A stretch of DNA of 64,000 nt from Ditylenchus dipsaci (taxonomy: Eukaryota > Nematoda > Chromadorea > Rhabditida > Anguinidae). Positions 1 to 11,100 of the stretch are shown here, piece after piece (within the stretch, counting starts at the first letter, position 1; each line of letters begins with the position of its first letter). The DNA is taken from positions 15,001 to 79,000 of the forward strand of contig SADC01001044.1 in the NCBI GenBank assembly GCA_004194705.1, given 5' to 3'. The notes under the pieces were generated by a model. The model had not been told where the DNA came from. It saw nothing but the letters and a program-made list of their open reading frames with translations, and did no database searches. Position numbers and translations under genes: made by a program.

Positions 1-606
1 AGTTTTTTTAAGACAAAATGTGCCCTTTTATTTTTCAAGTTTTTTGTCAATTTTTTCATGTTTTTTCTAATTTTTGTGTTTTTTACAGTTTTGTTAATAT
101 TTCGACCTATACATTGTGAAAATAACAAGCATTGAATTATTTTGTTGATATGCAGCGATTAAAATATACAATTGTGTTACGAGTCCATTAAATTTTCAGC
201 ATTATTTAATTCGTCTAGTTCTGGCAACATATTATTAAGAAATAGTGATCGCAGGCACATAAGTTTAGAAATTGTTTCAGGTTTTAGTCGATTGCTGTTA
301 AGATTTAAATGTTTACTATTAATAGATAGTTAAAACTGAAAAAGCCATCTTTTGATCGAAAGTCATTAACTTTCAGGTTAAAAATAAAACGTTGATTTTT
401 GTGAGACAGAAAAAACTTTTTCGGTGCATATTTATTCTTTCTTTTGCGCAAATTTTTGTGTTGACAATTTTTTGTTTGATTTTTTATCCTTTTTCTGAAC
501 GTGAAAACACCATTTGGTAGCTCTTCCATTCTGGTTTGTGAGGAAGTATTTTTATTGCAACATTAATTTAAAAAGTAGGCTAAAATTTAATGGCTCAAAT
601 AGAAAT

Positions 607-1378
607 GTACCACCAAATGTGAGAATTTGGCCGCCTTTTTTATTTTTTTGGCCGCCTTTTTTGAATTTCAAATTAAAAAATAGAATTTGGCCGCCTTTTT
701 TAAAAATTGGCCGCCTTTTTTTTCTTGTCAATTCCTGTTTTTCAAATTTTAGCTTCAATTTGATGGTAATTTTGCTCTTTATGATAGCAAAAATGAAAGC
801 GCAGAATCTGGGCTACGTACTGGTATAAAAAAAGGGTGAACTTATAGGAAAAAGTTAGAAAATATAATCAAAAACACCCAGAGGGATATTTCGGCCGCTA
901 TCTGCTAAATGGTTTTTGTGTAATTTGAACGTTTTTTGAACTACAGCTTTTACAAGTTGGTACTATCTTTTTCTATAATAGCAAATACGAAAGCCCAGAA
1001 CTTTGGCTACTCACTAATTTGAAAAAAGTGTCAACTTGTAAGGTAAAATTCAAAAAATTACACAAAAACCATTTAGCAGGTAGAGGCCGAAATAACCATC
1101 TAGGTGTTTTTGATTACATTTTCTAATTTTTTCCTATAAGTTCACAATTTTTTCATACCAATACGCAGCCCAGATTCTGGGCTTTCATTTTTGCCATCAT
1201 TAAGAGCAAAGTTACCATCAAATTAGAGCTAAAATTTGAAAAACAGGAATTGACAAGAAAAAAAGGCGGCCAATTTTTTAAAAAAGGCGGCCAAATTCTA
1301 TTTTTTTATTATGAATTTAAAAAAGGCGGCCAAAAAAATTAAAAAGGCGGCCAAATTCTCACTTTTGGTGGTACATTT
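607..1378. repeat. Long palindrome with GGCCGCC minisatellite arms
   Basis: The left arm starts with a stretch about wildtype-free of coding signal, reading GAGAATTTGGCCGCC and then several GGCCGCCTTTTTT units. The right arm reads AAAAAAGGCGGCC units and closes with GGCCAAATTCTC. The arms also match through an interior block (ATTTCGGCC...ACACAAAAACC) up to a centre near 1000. No transposase frame lies inside, so this is a non-autonomous foldback element. Confidence 0.8.
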
Positions 1379-1397
1379 CTCATACAGCCAAATTTAA

Positions 1398-1648
1398 TTA
1401 ACCCCTTAAAGGGCATGATCGTGCCCGATGGGGAGAAAAGGCGCAAACCAGCAGTTCTTTTCTTTCTCGATACATTTTTACATTCGTTCTCGTCTAGATT
1501 TTTTGAGTTTTCTGTCTAGTTTTTAAAAGCAGTATAAGGTCATCTATATCAGATTTGACGCAGAACGAGTGAGAAATGGGACGATTCGAAAAAATTCGAA
1601 AAAAACTGCTGGTTCGCGCCTTAACGCACGGGCATGCCCCTTTAAAAG
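1398..1648. mobile_element. MITE-like inverted repeat, family also at 61.4 kb
   Basis: The left end reads CCCTTAAAGGGCATGATCGTGCC and so on, and the right end GCACGGGCATGCCCCTTTAA. Inside each end is a matching block (CAAACCAGCAG / CTGCTGGTTCGCG) and a central run containing TCGTCTAG. The same ends and core order recur at 61400-61645, so this is a dispersed family. Confidence 0.7.
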
Positions 1649-2163
1649 TCTGAATTTCCCCCTCCATTTACTAAAATTCCCGCTCAGAAATATTGTCTCA
1701 ATTTTTATCGGCATTTTCACTGTAACTTTTTAATGGTTTTGCATTAGCTTGGAGCCCTGGATCTTGGCTTTCTAATAATGCCGATAAAGATTGAAACATA
1801 AAATTAGAGGTAGAAATTCAGACTTTTAAGGGTGCATTTCAGTTACAGCCAAAAAAAGTATTACAAAGAAATAAAAATATGAACCAATTCATCTTTCCTG
1901 ATTTGCTTTATACTTCTACCTTTTTCTGCTACATTTTACGAACATGTTGCAGTGATTTGTATCGCGTTATAAACCAGAATCCCAGGGCTTCTTGATGGTG
2001 TTACCGGTTCAAAAAAGGTTAAAAATTAATAGAAAACGCAAAACCAAAGTTTGCGCCGAAAAAATTGAATTCGCACCAGAAAAGATATTTTTCGCACTAA
2101 AAATATTTGAAAAGTCGTTTTCTGTTCGAGTCAGAGAACTAAATACATGGCTCGCTAGTATGA

Positions 2164-4022
2164 TTACCGTATAACCTCTTTTAATCCTCCAGGGGGATTA
2201 TCAATCAACCCGGGGGGGGGATTTTAGAGGGTGAAGGATTAATAGAGGGAGGGGATTATATTTCAACCTCTTCGGCGCCGAAGTCGCCGGAAATTCGTCA
2301 AAAATTTTATTTCAAAAGACTATAATTCTAATTTATGGAATTTCCTCGAATTTGTCTCGCGTGTACTTGACGTCTCGCTTTTCGCCTCACTTTTAGCTCA
2401 TTTTTCATTAGTTTTTATATGAATTTTTTATATATCCACAAAGCTACTTGACCTCTAAAAAGTGACTTCACATAGCCGAAGCGTTAACCCTAGTAGCGCG
2501 AACGTCTTCCCACCATTTGTTCTCGTCGCTTCTGGTAGCGATGCCGAGTCTCTCAACTCTACGCAACGCCATTATTATTATTTCGTAAACATTGTTAGTG
2601 ATATAGCAATCGCAATAGTTGAACAGGCTTTTTGTGGTTTATTGTTTATTGATAATAACGATGACATATTTTTCTTTCATCCAGATGTCATTTGCTATGA
2701 ACCTAAAACTGCAAATGCTAAGAACACAGGATTAAGTGGTTCGTTTTGTTCACATCATTTTGGTAAATTACCCAGTATTCATTTTCTTTGTAGAATTTAC
2801 GCATGCATATTCATGGCATTCTATAGACGCCAGCATTTGAGGTCGCCTTAGAATGGGTGGATCGAGCGTGCCGGAAATTGTCAAATCGTCCCAAGGTGAA
2901 CCTCAATATTTCAACGCAGTTACTAAATTTGCGTTCTCGATCAGGATCAGAAGATACACAAATAGCATGTTTCAAACCGGGTAGGTCAATCAAAGGGCCT
3001 GGAAATTTTTTGCAACATCATAAATAAGAACTAGGTAGAGATGGCAGGACGATGAAAAAGAAGGCTGCTACTCTGATAACGAAAACGAAATTTTTTTGAA
3101 AACATCAATAAAAATAGCTGTTCAAAATAAATCATGTATCATGGTTTTTTAGTCAAAATTTGAAAAATTTAAATTGGCGCCTTTTGAATTTAAAAGGGAA
3201 TAAGGGCTGTATAGGGAGGGGAAGGGAATAAAAGGGGGCCACTAATCACACAGGGACCACTAACAAGAAGATGAGAAACATAGTTTTGAATACTGGGGCC
3301 TACCGCATAAATAAACTCTGGTATGCATGCTTTTTCATGCATCCAGAGTCACTTTCGAGTGATTTGTGTCTAAGGTATGTGGGTGTGCGCATCTCAACTC
3401 CAAGCCCCCAAGCCCCTGCGCCCCCGAAGGGGGCGCAGGGGGCTTGAGAGTTAGAGATGCGCGCACACACTTACCTTAGACATGATTCCGAGAAGTACTC
3501 TTGACCATAAAATGCATATAGAGTCTTTTTTGCCACGGCCCAGTTGAAAAACATGGTGAGGCAGTCGAAGAATATAGATATTCAAATTTATAATGTTCTG
3601 CCATAAAAGTGGCCCCCTTTTATTCCCTTTCCCTCCCAATACAGCCCTTATTCCCTTTAAAATTCAAAAGGCGCCAATTTAAATTTTTCAAATTTTGACT
3701 AAAAAACCATGATACCCCCCCTGTGGTTCGAAAAAAATTTTTTTCTCAGAACCAAAAAAACAGCCGGCTTTCTTATGAAATCGGGGTCGAGAAACACGAA
3801 TATGAAGTTATCTCCTCCACCTGATCAGTCCCCGTGGGGGGGGGATTCTGAACTGCAACCAAAAGCTGAATGTTATTGGATCAGGGTCACGGTTGTGGAA
3901 TTTCAATTGAGTTTAAACATGAAAATTAACTAGAAAAATGTTAAAGAAAAAGCGACACAGGCGCCCTTAAAATCGGAGGGGGGGATTATCAGATGGTGGG
4001 GGATTAATAGAGGTTATACGGT
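2164..4022. repeat. Opposed short repeats bracketing 1.86 kb
   Basis: The sequence ACCGTATAACCTCTTTTAAT near 2164 is mirrored by a block ending GGATTAATAGAGGTTATACG at about 4018; the repeats include G-rich GGGGATTA stretches next to them. They may be the terminal repeats of one element holding the 2476-2980 exons, or two separate insertions in opposite orientation. Confidence 0.4.
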
Positions 4023-6593
4023 ACTTTTGTAATGTTCGCCTTCGAAATTTCTGATATTTTATAGAAACTTTATAATCTTTTACTAGTTTTCTAGCTTGAA
4101 AATTTTTCAAGGTGCGTATTTAAAAAAACCCCATCTGCGAGCCCAGATAAAAAATCTGAAAAGTTTGTTTCCAAAAACATAAAGCTCTCGGTAGCCATGC
4201 CAGTATTGTTTCTAATAGCGTGTCATTTGTTGCAATTAAAAAACAAAAGTCACACTACTACCTGACCGTGCTTCATTTAAAATAATTATTTAAGTCACTA
4301 TGAAACTACTTAACTTCTCTTTCAGAAACTACAAAAGATGGGGCTTGACTTTACTTGACCCCCCCCCCCCCCCCACGGCTGACCCACTTTCGAGGTGAAT
4401 TTTCAAAACCGATTGCATATTCGTGTTTCTCGACCCTGATCATCAGATTCTGTGAAAGTGAAAAAAAAATTTTGGGATTTGCCTTGGTCCCCAAGGTAAA
4501 ATTTTAGAAAAATTTGAAAAAAAAATATTTTTTAAATTGGCGCCTTTTGAATTTTAAACGGATTAAGGACTGTATAGGGAGGGGAATGGAATAAGGCTGT
4601 AACTAATTTACCCGCCAAATTACTGATTTACCCGCCAAATTATTTTTTACCCCGCCAAATTTGAATTTTGAGCAAAATACTCGTTTACCCCGCCAATTTA
4701 CTGATTTACCCCGCCAAATTTGAATTTACCCCGCCAAATTTGAATTTTCGGTGAAATACTGCAGTAAATTTTGCGGGAATTCAGATTTTATAGTCAAAAA
4801 TGACTTGGATCGCTCAAAATCCCACCCCCGAGTGGCCAGAAGCCCCTGAAAGTTGGTTTTTTGGGGGTTTACTAAAGGGGGGGTAAACTTTTTGCGAAAA
4901 ATCGATTGAGCGGATCAGATTTCGGGTCCGATGGGCTCAATCGCTCAGGATTCCACTCTTAACCATTCTCAACCATCTTAGACCACCCTAAACCATCCCA
5001 AACTGCTCCAGACCAGTATCTAACTACCCTAAATCAGTGCTTAGGTTGGTTTAAGATAGTTGAGAATGGTTAAGGGTGGAATCCTGAGCGATTGAGCCCA
5101 TCGGACCCGAAATCTGATCCGCTCAATCGATTTTTCGCAAAAAGTTTACCCCCCCTTTAGTAAACCCCAAAAAACCAACTTTCAGGGGCTTCTGGCCACT
5201 CGGGGGTGGGATTTTGAGCGATCCAAGTCATTTTTGACTATAAAATCTGAATTCCCGCAAAATTTACTGCAGTATTTCACCGAAAATTCAAATTTGGCGG
5301 GGTAAATTCAAATTTGGCGGGGTAAATCAGTAATTTGGCGGGGTAAACGAGTATTTTGCTCAAAATTCAAATTTGGCGGGGTAAAAAATAATTTGGCGGG
5401 TAAATCAGTAATTTGGCGGGGTAAAACAATTTGAGCCAATGGAATAAAAGGGGCCACTAATCACACAGGGCCCACTAACAAGAAGATGATAAACATAGTT
5501 TTGAATACTGGGGCCTACCGCATAAATAAACTCTGGTATGCATGCTTTTTCATGCATCCAGAGTCTTTTCGAGTGATTTGTGTCTAAGGTATGTGTGTGT
5601 GCGCATCTCAACTCCAAGCCCCCGAGCCCCCTGCGCCCCCGAAGGGGCGCAGGGGCTTGAGAGTTAGAGATGCGCGCACCACATACCTTAGACATGATTC
5701 CGAGAAGTACTCTTGACCATAAAATGCATATAGAGGCTCTTTTTGCCACGGCTCAGTTAAAAAACATGGTAAGACAGCCAGGATATACCAATATATGTTT
5801 CTTCTAACGTTCTGCCATAAAAGTGGCACCTTTTATTCCCTTCCCCTCCCTATACAGCCCTTAATCCCTTCAAAATTCAAAAGGCGCGAATTCAAATTTT
5901 TCAAATTTTGACTAAAATCCATGTAACCCCCCCCCCTGTGGTTTGAAAAATTTTTTTTTTCACTTTATCGGAAACGATTGGTAAATTCGCGCCTAAATCG
6001 GGGTCGAGAAACACGAATATGCAATCGGTTTTTCAAAATTGTCATCAAAAGTGGGTCAGCCGTGGGGGGGGGGGTCAAGTAAAGTGTTACCAAAGATGGC
6101 ACTTTTTAGCAAAAGAACAGCTTGCTTCATTCATGAAACGGCATTTTTCTTTTTTGACCTTTAAAAAACGAGTAAATTCAGTGATGTTTTTACAGAAAAT
6201 GATGTTCATGTTCGAGCAAAACGTAGATCAGGTAGAGGTGGTGGCCGTGGCAACAATGGGCACATCTTCTCTAGCGATGGAAACTCGAATGATGGGCGAT
6301 CAATATCTGGTGATCCTGCCAGTGAATGTGGGAGCAAGCCTGACAGCAAAAACAACGGAACTGTCAAGGCTTTTATATCTGGTGGAGTATCCTCCGTTGG
6401 AACTGGTATTGCTAGTTTGGCGGTGTGGAGTGGCTTTTCACAGCTACAGGCATGGCTGAACTCAAACGCAACACTTGTAGGTTGGCTGACTTATGGCTTA
6501 GGTGGAATGGTTTTCTTATGGTCTTGTGGATTGCTTTATGGATGCGCATTCGCAACCGCATTCGGCATGCTGCTAAGAAAAGAGCTGCTTTAA
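2476..6593 (+). CDS. Unrecognised spliced gene, Gly-rich with two C-terminal hydrophobic helices
   Basis: Three proposed exons: 2476-2584 (least sure), 2827-2980 and 6196-6593. The last two are phase-compatible: 2980 ends one base into a codon before GTAGGT, and 6196 follows TTTTTACAG with two completing bases. The last exon encodes a basic patch with RSGRGGGRG, a Ser/Asn/Gly linker, then two hydrophobic segments (one containing GVSSVGTGIASLAVW, one containing WLTYGLGGMVFLW) and stops at 6591. ATTAAA follows at 6664. I cannot assign a family. Exon 2827-2980 is charged and soluble (contains EWVDRACRKL). The 3.2 kb intron holds several foldbacks. A tail-anchored or two-pass membrane protein is an inference. 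The start is not identified. Exons 1-2 lie between opposed 2164/4022 repeats, so a transposon origin is possible. Confidence 0.45.
3130..3860. repeat. Foldback of the GC-hairpin family, copy 1
   Basis: The arms read ATGGTTTTTTAGTCAAAATT inward from the left and the complement inward from about 3715. The core is a hairpin of GCCCCTGCGCCCCCGAAGGG type near 3410-3450, with CTCTGGTATGCATGC and CTTACCTTAGACATG blocks on either side. The right arm extends into AACAGCCGGCTTTC and the GAAACACGAATATGAAG block. Relatives occur near 5.5, 9.9, 18.5, 21.4, 24.5, 29.4, 34.0 and 44.5 kb. Confidence 0.8.
4345..6090. repeat. Nested foldbacks inside the last intron of the first gene
   Basis: The outer arms start after a C-run near 4350 (GGCTGACCCACTTT, GATTGCATATTCGTGTTTC) and mirror at about 6010-6085. 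Inside sit a palindrome at about 4610-5430, whose arms carry repeated TACCCCGCCAAATT units and an ATCGATTGAGCGGATCAG block, and next to it a GC-hairpin family copy at about 5450-5870. A relative of the inner palindrome lies at 28.43-28.88 kb. Confidence 0.75.
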
Positions 6594-6663
6594 AGCAACG
6601 AAATAATGACCTGAAAATGAGAATGCTCAATTTGCATGCAAAACACTGATATTTACCGGGATT

Positions 6664-6669
6664 ATTAAA
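6664..6669 (+). terminator. ATTAAA poly(A) signal of the first gene
   Basis: ATTAAA lies 70 bases after the stop codon at 6591-6593, a usual distance for a short 3' untranslated region. Confidence 0.5.
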
Positions 6670-6689
6670 GTATACTTACTATGAACTAT

Positions 6690-7456
6690 TTTAAACATCT
6701 AAAGGCCGGAATATATATAAAAATTTTAAAAAGCACTAATAATCAGAAAACACAAAAAATTAGAAAAAACATGAAAAAATTGACGAAAAACTTAAAAAAT
6801 AAAAGAGCACATTTTTTCTTGAAAAGGGCACATTTTTCGGATGATGTGCCCTTTTTAGGGCACATATTTTTGGCGCAAAATTTATGTGCCTTACAAAGGC
6901 ACATTGTGCCCTTTGTAAGGCACATACTTTTGCCAACTGTGAAAATCAAAAAAAGGGCACATTTGTCGAACCCTGGTTTCCTGTAGCTTCTTGATCTTTG
7001 TTGTTTGCTTCTAAGTTTTAAAATTACGTTCCGGCTTTGCGCTTTGCTCAGTTTAGCGAAGGACTTCTAACTCAAAGCAAATACAAATACTTGAATTCTT
7101 CGGGCCAACGACATGTCATTAGAAAGCTCGCTTGCATATAAAATTAAGTTGATTTATCTGAGTGATTGACATGATCTATCCCTTTAAAGTTGCAAAGGCA
7201 AAAATCGTGACATTGACGGTTCAGATAGGTAGCTTACCATCGTAGAGTGACTTTTTTCATTTTTTTACACCATCGTGTTCAGTGTAAAATTCTGCACAAG
7301 AATATTCCTTTAACATGTACTGTCTTTCCCGTGTTAAGTGATTTTTTTCAAACTATTTTTGCTAAGTCAATTTTTCTGATTTTATTTTTTAAAAAAAGTT
7401 CTGCATCCAACTTTTAGGACCACTAATCCTTTTCTAACCCCGATTTACAACCCCGA
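6690..7456. repeat. Inverted repeat with GGGCACAT units, then plain intergenic DNA
   Basis: About 6740-6960 is made of AAGGGCACAT / ATGTGCCCTTT units pointing in both directions; its left part is repeated in reverse at 1-95. From 7000 to 7456 I see no gene and no clear element. Confidence 0.6.
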
Positions 7457-7559
7457 TTGTGCTTTATACACCATCAATTAACAAAAAGAGCTTTAACAGT
7501 CATTTTTTCTTGTTTTTTTATTATTCTTCGCATCTCCTCCGTGAAAAAAAGCCTGTGCT

Positions 7560-8142
7560 GTGGGGCGAGAACATACATTCTTCCCGCAGGGTCTCTTGAC
7601 CATCCTGCAGACCACAAGGCGCCTCTTCTCCAATTATCAAAACACCATTGTTGTTCAACTGATCTGGTTGTTTGGTGCTCTCATGATAGCATCTTTTTTG
7701 CTGCAAATCATCGCAACAAAAAAATTCAATCATACAAAGCAGTGTTTTGCCAACCACTTTTCCACTTCTCCTCGCTCTCACACACCAATATCTGTCTCCT
7801 CCAATTGCTCTGGACAGTTGATTGGCATGCAAAGTCCACTCTTCTCAGTGGCTGCAGCAGAGGTGCATGTCATCCCAAATTCCTGATGCCTGCTCAACCA
7901 TCACTCATTAGCGGTGGGTGCGGCTCTGTCCTCTGTCAACTTGTTCTACTCCTTCTTCTACCCATCTTACTCCAAAAAACGTCTAACCAAGGAGTGGGAG
8001 AGAAGTATCTCTGGAATTTGGGTAAATACCCAAAGATGGGTGGGAGGAAGGAATAACTGGCTTTACTCCCCTATTTCGTTTTTTACTCCTTTGATGAGTG
8101 CTCATAGTGGGCAGCTGGATATTAGGGATGCATTAGAGGGAT
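7560..8142 (+). CDS. Weak unrecognised coding stretch, frames change
   Basis: Two overlapping plus-strand frames look partly protein-like. One (from 7457, open to 8056) contains WTVDWHAKSTLLSGCSRG, which faintly recalls a WD40 blade. The other (from 7914 to the stop at 8142) contains YSFFYPSYSKKRLTKEWERS. No single frame gives a convincing protein, and a GT donor-like site lies near 8024. The stop of the second frame overlaps the start codon of the next gene (TAATG at 8142-8146). This may be a decayed or frame-damaged gene, or untranslated leader of the next one. Confidence 0.22.
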
Positions 8143-8143
8143 A

Positions 8144-11100
8144 ATGAAGGTGGTTATATTCAATTATTTTGTACAGTTGCCCAATCTAACTGTTTGGGTA
8201 GTGTTGCTATTGTTAGGGTTATTAGCAGATTTAGGGTTGGTTCAAGCCACAAGTAAGTAGTGTTAATGCCATCGCGGTGTAGGTCTTTAAATTTTGTTTA
8301 TTTGTTTAGGATGTGTAGTCAGCAAGTGGAGGCCCTGGACGGAGTGCATGGGCAACTGTGATTTTGCCCAGAAAGTGCGTAATAGGTGAGTGCTCTTTGT
8401 TCTCTAGGAAAAATACGTGTGGTCAATCCCACAAAAAGCACCACATTTTTTTGTCAGCAATAATGGCTAAAAATGAAGAAAAATTAATTTATCTGGCCAG
8501 GCAAACCGACCACATCATTCTAAGTCATTTACGGCTTTTCTTCTCAATCCTTCGCCAATTTTTCCGCAGATTAAATAATCAATTTTTGTTTAAAAAAACA
8601 AAATACAAGGTGCGCCTAACATTATAATTAATTTAAAAAGTCATAAATTCCGTGTTTTTCGAGTATTGCAGTGAGTCGCCGGTGAGTCACTAGTCATTTT
8701 CATTAGCCAATGACTGTTTTTCAAACTTTTCAGTGATTTACTGGTGACTCACCGACTATCACCTATCCCAATCATAACTGTTTTACTGACTTGATTTCGA
8801 AAAGCAGTATTTTACGTTTTAGTCCCATTCGGGGTATTGTCAAAAAAAACGATCTTCTCTTTTTCCCCGCGTGTTCCCTTTATGAGCCTTATTCAACCTA
8901 GCACTAGAAAAGTCACACAGGAACCAATCTGTTATTAGAGATTTTGGTACTTTTTGGTTATCGGGACCCCCACTATTTTCGCTTTTTTGCAAGTCTTTGT
9001 ACATCATACAGTTCTGCTTTTTCTGCTGTTTATTTTAAATAATAAATATTTTTTTGGATGCTTTATATGGATCATCTTAATCACCATGATCAGTATATAA
9101 AAAAGATTTTGAAAATAATGGGGTCCCGATAACCAAAAAGAACCGAGATTTTTTTTCAAAGACGGAGGTTGTTATCTAGAATTGTCCAGAACCGATACCA
9201 AACTCCGAAAATAAATTTAGAATATAAGTCAACCAGATCATTTTTTAAATCTCAATCGCGCAAAAGCTTTTCAAAAATCTAAAATTATTTAGAGATGTGC
9301 TTCGACCACCATTCCCAGAACGCCATTTAGCCAGTGGTCATCTGTTCCTAAGGGAGTGTCCTCACTTGTATGAGGTAGAAAATTGCTCGCCAAAAGAGTG
9401 TGGGGATGAGAGCCCATTTGCTAAATTAGGCGCACCTCTAAGAAAAGGTCAGGCCCCAAGCATGTTGCTGACAATGAGGACCAAGGGCACATAAATGAGA
9501 CAACTTCCGCCACAGCAACTACTATTACAAGTCCAGCTCTTAGACATCAGAGGCCATTGGAAAGAGAAAAAGAAGATATCAGGAAACGCTCCAAGGTTGC
9601 TGGCATTCAAGTGCTCTCATCCTCGAATGCAAACAGGAGTTTGTGTGAGTTTTTGGATAATTTTTAAGAACAAAAGTTGGCTTGAGTTTACAATCCCCCA
9701 GACAGGAGTGGTCATATGGAGGAATAACCTCATATTCGTCTTTCTCGACTCCGTTTCATGAGAAAGCCGGCTGTTTTTTTGATTCTTAAAAAAATTCGAA
9801 CCACAAGGAGGGGGGGGGGGGGGGTATCATGGTTCTTTAGTCAAAATTTGAAAATTTAAATTGGCGCTTTTTGAATTTTAAACGGATTAAGGACTGTATA
9901 GGGAGGAACTCTGGTATGCATACATGTTATATGCATCCAGAGTCACTTTCGAGTGATTTGTGTCTCAGGTATGTGTGTGTGCGCATCTCAACCCCAAGCC
10001 CCCAAGCCCCTGCGTCCCCGAAGGGAGCGCAGGGGGCTTGGAGTTGAGATGCGCACACCCACATACCTTAGACACGATTCCGAGAAGTACTCTTGACCAT
10101 AAAATGCATATAGAGTACCTTTTTGCCACGGCCCAGTTAAAAAACATGTTGAGGCGATCGAAGAATACAAACATTCGAATTTCTGACGTTCTGCCATAAA
10201 AGTGGCCCCCTTTTATTCCCTTCCCCTCCCAATAGAGCCCTTATTCCTTTAAAATTCAAAAGGCGCCAATACAAATTTTTCAAATTTTGACTAAAAAACC
10301 ATGATAGCCCCCTGTGGTTCGAATTTTTTTAAGGATCAAAAAAACAGCCGGCTTTTTCATGAAATCGGAGTGGAGAAACACGAATATGAGGTTATCTTCT
10401 CCATATGACCACTCCCTGTGGGGGGGATTGTAAACTGCAACCCAAAAGTTAATCTTAACCAGGGCTCCGAACTCAAAATTTTAAAATGAAGGAGATTGTT
10501 GTAAAACAAGTGGTCAGAAAGTGCCATTTTATCCAGTGTTCACTGGGTTTTGAGTACCAGATATAAAGATTTTGACGTCAAATTTTAAAAATTATAAAGA
10601 TTCCGAGTCTCAAATAAAGGGCAAATCTTTAAAAAAAGGACGTTTCGTAGCTCTGATATTAACCCTTAAATGCGCACACTACGATGCAGCACGTTTTTCC
10701 AAAAACTAATTACATATTTGATTACAAGTCAAATATCAGGGTACTGAATATCAGGGTACTAAATGTACTTTTAAAAAGATTCGTACTTTTTCACGATCCC
10801 AAATATTTTTTATTTTTGAAGTCTTTAGTCAGGATCCTTTTGCTTAGCTTCAAAATGACGATAAGCACAGGATAAAATGGCATCTTTTGACGAAAAATTA
10901 CTAAATCGTACTTCTTCGGACAAATGTACTTTATTTCGAAATTTTGAGTTCCGTACCCTGTCAAACATGAATATTTCAACAACACCAAAATCTGGCGTGA
11001 AAGTTATGTGTTCGGGTGTCTTATATATGGAACAGCTCTTCGAAATTCTGCTTATCAGGCCAATTGTTTGTATGTAGCTTTAGCTATAAAGCCAGCTTGC

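Larger units (their letters stand above)
1..2475. repeat. Gene-free stretch built of inverted-repeat elements
   Basis: I see no coding exon here. Bases 1-95 are an inverted copy of 6742-6830. A palindrome fills about 607-1378; its arms carry tandem GGCCGCC(T)n units. A second inverted repeat lies at about 1398-1648 and has a relative at 61400-61645. A third lies at about 1640-1850. Near 2164 an arm reading ACCGTATAACCTCTTTTAAT recurs in reverse complement, imperfectly, near 4022. The short reading frames come from these repeats. Confidence 0.75.

Noticed and set aside
2685..2762. Extra exon (VICYEPKTANAKNTGLSG) in the first gene
   Set aside because: It has splice-like borders, but its phases do not fit the exons on either side and the other frames contain stops.
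6425..6649. Basic 74-codon frame overlapping the last exon of the first gene
   Set aside because: It is a shadow of the frame ending at 6593, which has a good acceptor, membrane-like helices and phase agreement with the upstream exon.
7521..7832. Minus-strand 103-codon frame
   Set aside because: No domain, splice or composition support; it overlaps the plus-strand stretch that looks slightly more coding.
9420..9452. A 32-bp GT..AG intron repairing the TSP1 exon frame
   Set aside because: It would restore the frame but is too short for a usual intron and removes the sixth TSP1 cysteine; a missing base explains it better.
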